Below are positions 15,478 to 15,988 of a DNA stretch of 15,988 nt, piece after piece (position 1 is the stretch's first letter; each line of letters opens with the position of its first letter). The notes under the pieces are model-generated. The model saw only the letters and a list, made by a program, of their open reading frames with translations. It did no database searches and was not told the origin of the DNA. The stretch lies in assembly GCA_964566545.1 (NCBI GenBank), contig CAZMIX010000056.1:1-15988 (forward strand), given 5' to 3'. Position numbers and translations under genes: made by a program. This DNA comes from JAEYFP01 sp964566545. Its GTDB lineage: Bacteria; Bacillota; Clostridia; Lachnospirales; Lachnospiraceae.

Positions 15478-15543
15478 ATGAGATCCAATATAGGAGAGGC
15501 AAAGGGTAAAGTGCTTGTAAGGTGCGATACAGTTTGTTCATAA
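15478..15543 (+). CDS. Small ORF, 21-residue peptide with C-terminal CxxxC
   Basis: ATG preceded by GAGGAG with a five-base spacer, 21 codons, then TAA. The peptide starts MRSNIGEAKG and ends VLVRCDTVCS, is slightly basic and has two cysteines four positions apart near the end. It lies 43 bases after the predicted transcription start and ends 74 bases before the terminator. I recognise no family. A second tiny start (AAGGGGG then ATG at 15598, encoding MGTIGN) is found further down the same transcript. The signals argue for translation, but length alone gives no statistical support. Confidence 0.45.
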   Translation: MRSNIGEAKGKVLVRCDTVCS

Positions 15544-15616
15544 AAAAGCAGGAGATTGATTACATAAATAAGTCGGAAAAGGAAGGGGGCGAGTCCGATG
15601 GGAACGATAGGTAATT

Positions 15617-15653
15617 AACAGCCGTTTTGACATCTGTCAAAACGGCTGTTTTT
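15617..15653 (+). terminator. Strong intrinsic terminator
   Basis: AACAGCCGTTTTGACA (15617-15632) pairs with TGTCAAAACGGCTGTT (15635-15650), giving up to 16 base pairs (in practice with a slightly larger loop), followed by TTTTT. The clearest terminator in the window; it closes the short transcript starting near 15435. Confidence 0.9.
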
Positions 15654-15677
15654 ATGTACTTTTAAGCCGAATATTTT

Positions 15678-15706
15678 TTGACAATACACTAGACCTATGG
15701 TAAACT
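15678..15706 (+). promoter_or_regulatory. Promoter for the TPR-like gene
   Basis: Perfect TTGACA (15678-15683), 17-base spacer, TAAACT (15701-15706; 4/6). It would give a leader of about 100 AT-rich bases before the TTG start at 15811. No riboswitch-like fold is obvious in that leader. Confidence 0.5.
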
Positions 15707-15810
15707 TAGTTAGAAATGCATAGATATTGTTGTTTTTTGGTATTAAAAAATTAAAAAATATCCAAAGATTATTTAATAAATCATTGATAAAAGCATGAGG
15801 TGAAAGTTAA

Positions 15811-15988
15811 TTGGACAAATATGAATACCAGGTTTGTGCCGATCAGATCAAGTCGCTGCTTGCCGAGAGAAAGTATACGGAAGCTATGGAGATCGCAGAT
15901 ACAATTGATTGGCGCAGGGTAAAAAGTGTTTCTATGCTTTGTACGGTCAGTGAGATATATAAAATAAATAAAAGATATGAAGAAAGCC
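15811..15988 (+). CDS. TPR-like protein, 5' part only
   Basis: Open reading frame that runs off the window edge after 59 codons. It starts with TTG, preceded by GAGGTGA seven bases upstream. The protein begins (M)DKYEYQVCADQIKSLL and continues with KYTEAMEIADTIDWRRV and VSEIYKINKRYEES: two helical hairpins of the tetratricopeptide type. I recall similar N-termini in hypothetical TPR proteins of Lachnospiraceae, which supports the taxonomic guess; this is recollection, not a search. Function unknown. Confidence 0.7.
   Translation, partial: MDKYEYQVCADQIKSLLAERKYTEAMEIADTIDWRRVKSVSMLCTVSEIYKINKRYEES

Larger units (their letters stand above)
15435..15653 (+). ncRNA. Candidate short independent transcript (~220 nt) of unknown function
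   Basis: Bounded by a perfect promoter and a strong terminator, with a 21-codon ORF in its 5' half. After the ORF a ~75-base untranslated part could fold: GTCGGA (near 15573) can pair with TCCGAT (near 15594) around a purine-rich loop. I recognise no known RNA family; it lacks the conserved sequences I would expect of SRP RNA or a c-di-GMP riboswitch. It may be a small mRNA, a dual-function RNA or a leader-type element. The RNA start is inferred from the promoter. Confidence 0.45.

Overview
The window looks like chromosome from an anaerobic, low-to-moderate GC Firmicute, most likely a Lachnospiraceae/Clostridia-type gut bacterium. I base this on the strong AGGAGG-type ribosome binding sites, sigma-A-like promoters with 17-base spacers, the tatD-rsmA pair, a C-terminal gene start typical of Lachnospiraceae TPR proteins, and a molybdenum-hydroxylase cluster of the selenium-dependent type seen in anaerobic Firmicutes. 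This placement is inference from gene content; no 16S or other marker was available.

Layout. Bases 1-3513 (+) hold a metal/redox envelope module: a three-part membrane protein (HMA metal-binding domain, TauE/SafE-UreH-like membrane domain, cupredoxin-like tail), an FtrD-like (DUF2318) lipoprotein with five clustered cysteines, and a complete sensor histidine kinase with its own promoter but no adjacent response regulator. A convergent AT-rich hairpin separates these from tRNA-Pro(CGG) on the minus strand. Next on the minus strand is a small VOC/glyoxalase-fold protein with its own promoter.

Bases 4182-11894 (-) are the heart of the window. Read in transcription order they give: a ModE-like winged-helix protein fused to a degenerate MocA-type nucleotidyltransferase; an intact MocA-type Mo-cofactor cytidylyltransferase; a separate molybdopterin subunit; a separate [2Fe-2S] subunit; one FAD subunit; and a second hydroxylase whose [2Fe-2S] and molybdopterin domains are fused in one chain (selenium-dependent xanthine dehydrogenase type). 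The genes from mocA onward are spaced 3-23 bases apart or overlap, so they look like one operon. It would mature the cofactor and make two purine/aldehyde-type hydroxylases that may share one FAD subunit. The fused ModE-like protein has its own consensus-like promoter and is the obvious candidate regulator. A dyad lies over the -35 of the mocA promoter.

Bases 12030-15343 (+) are housekeeping: an HD-domain phosphohydrolase and TcdA (t6A cyclisation), then, after tRNA-Lys(CTT) on the other strand, TatD nuclease and RsmA 16S rRNA dimethylase. Bases 15344-15810 contain no large gene. They do hold a perfect-consensus promoter, a 21-codon ORF with a good ribosome binding site and a very strong terminator, making a compact independent transcript of unknown function. 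The window ends inside the start of a TPR-like protein.

Most notable: (i) the pseudo-MocA/ModE fusion as a possible Mo-cofactor or nucleotide sensor, (ii) the short peptide-coding transcript after rsmA, (iii) two Mo hydroxylases around a single FAD subunit.
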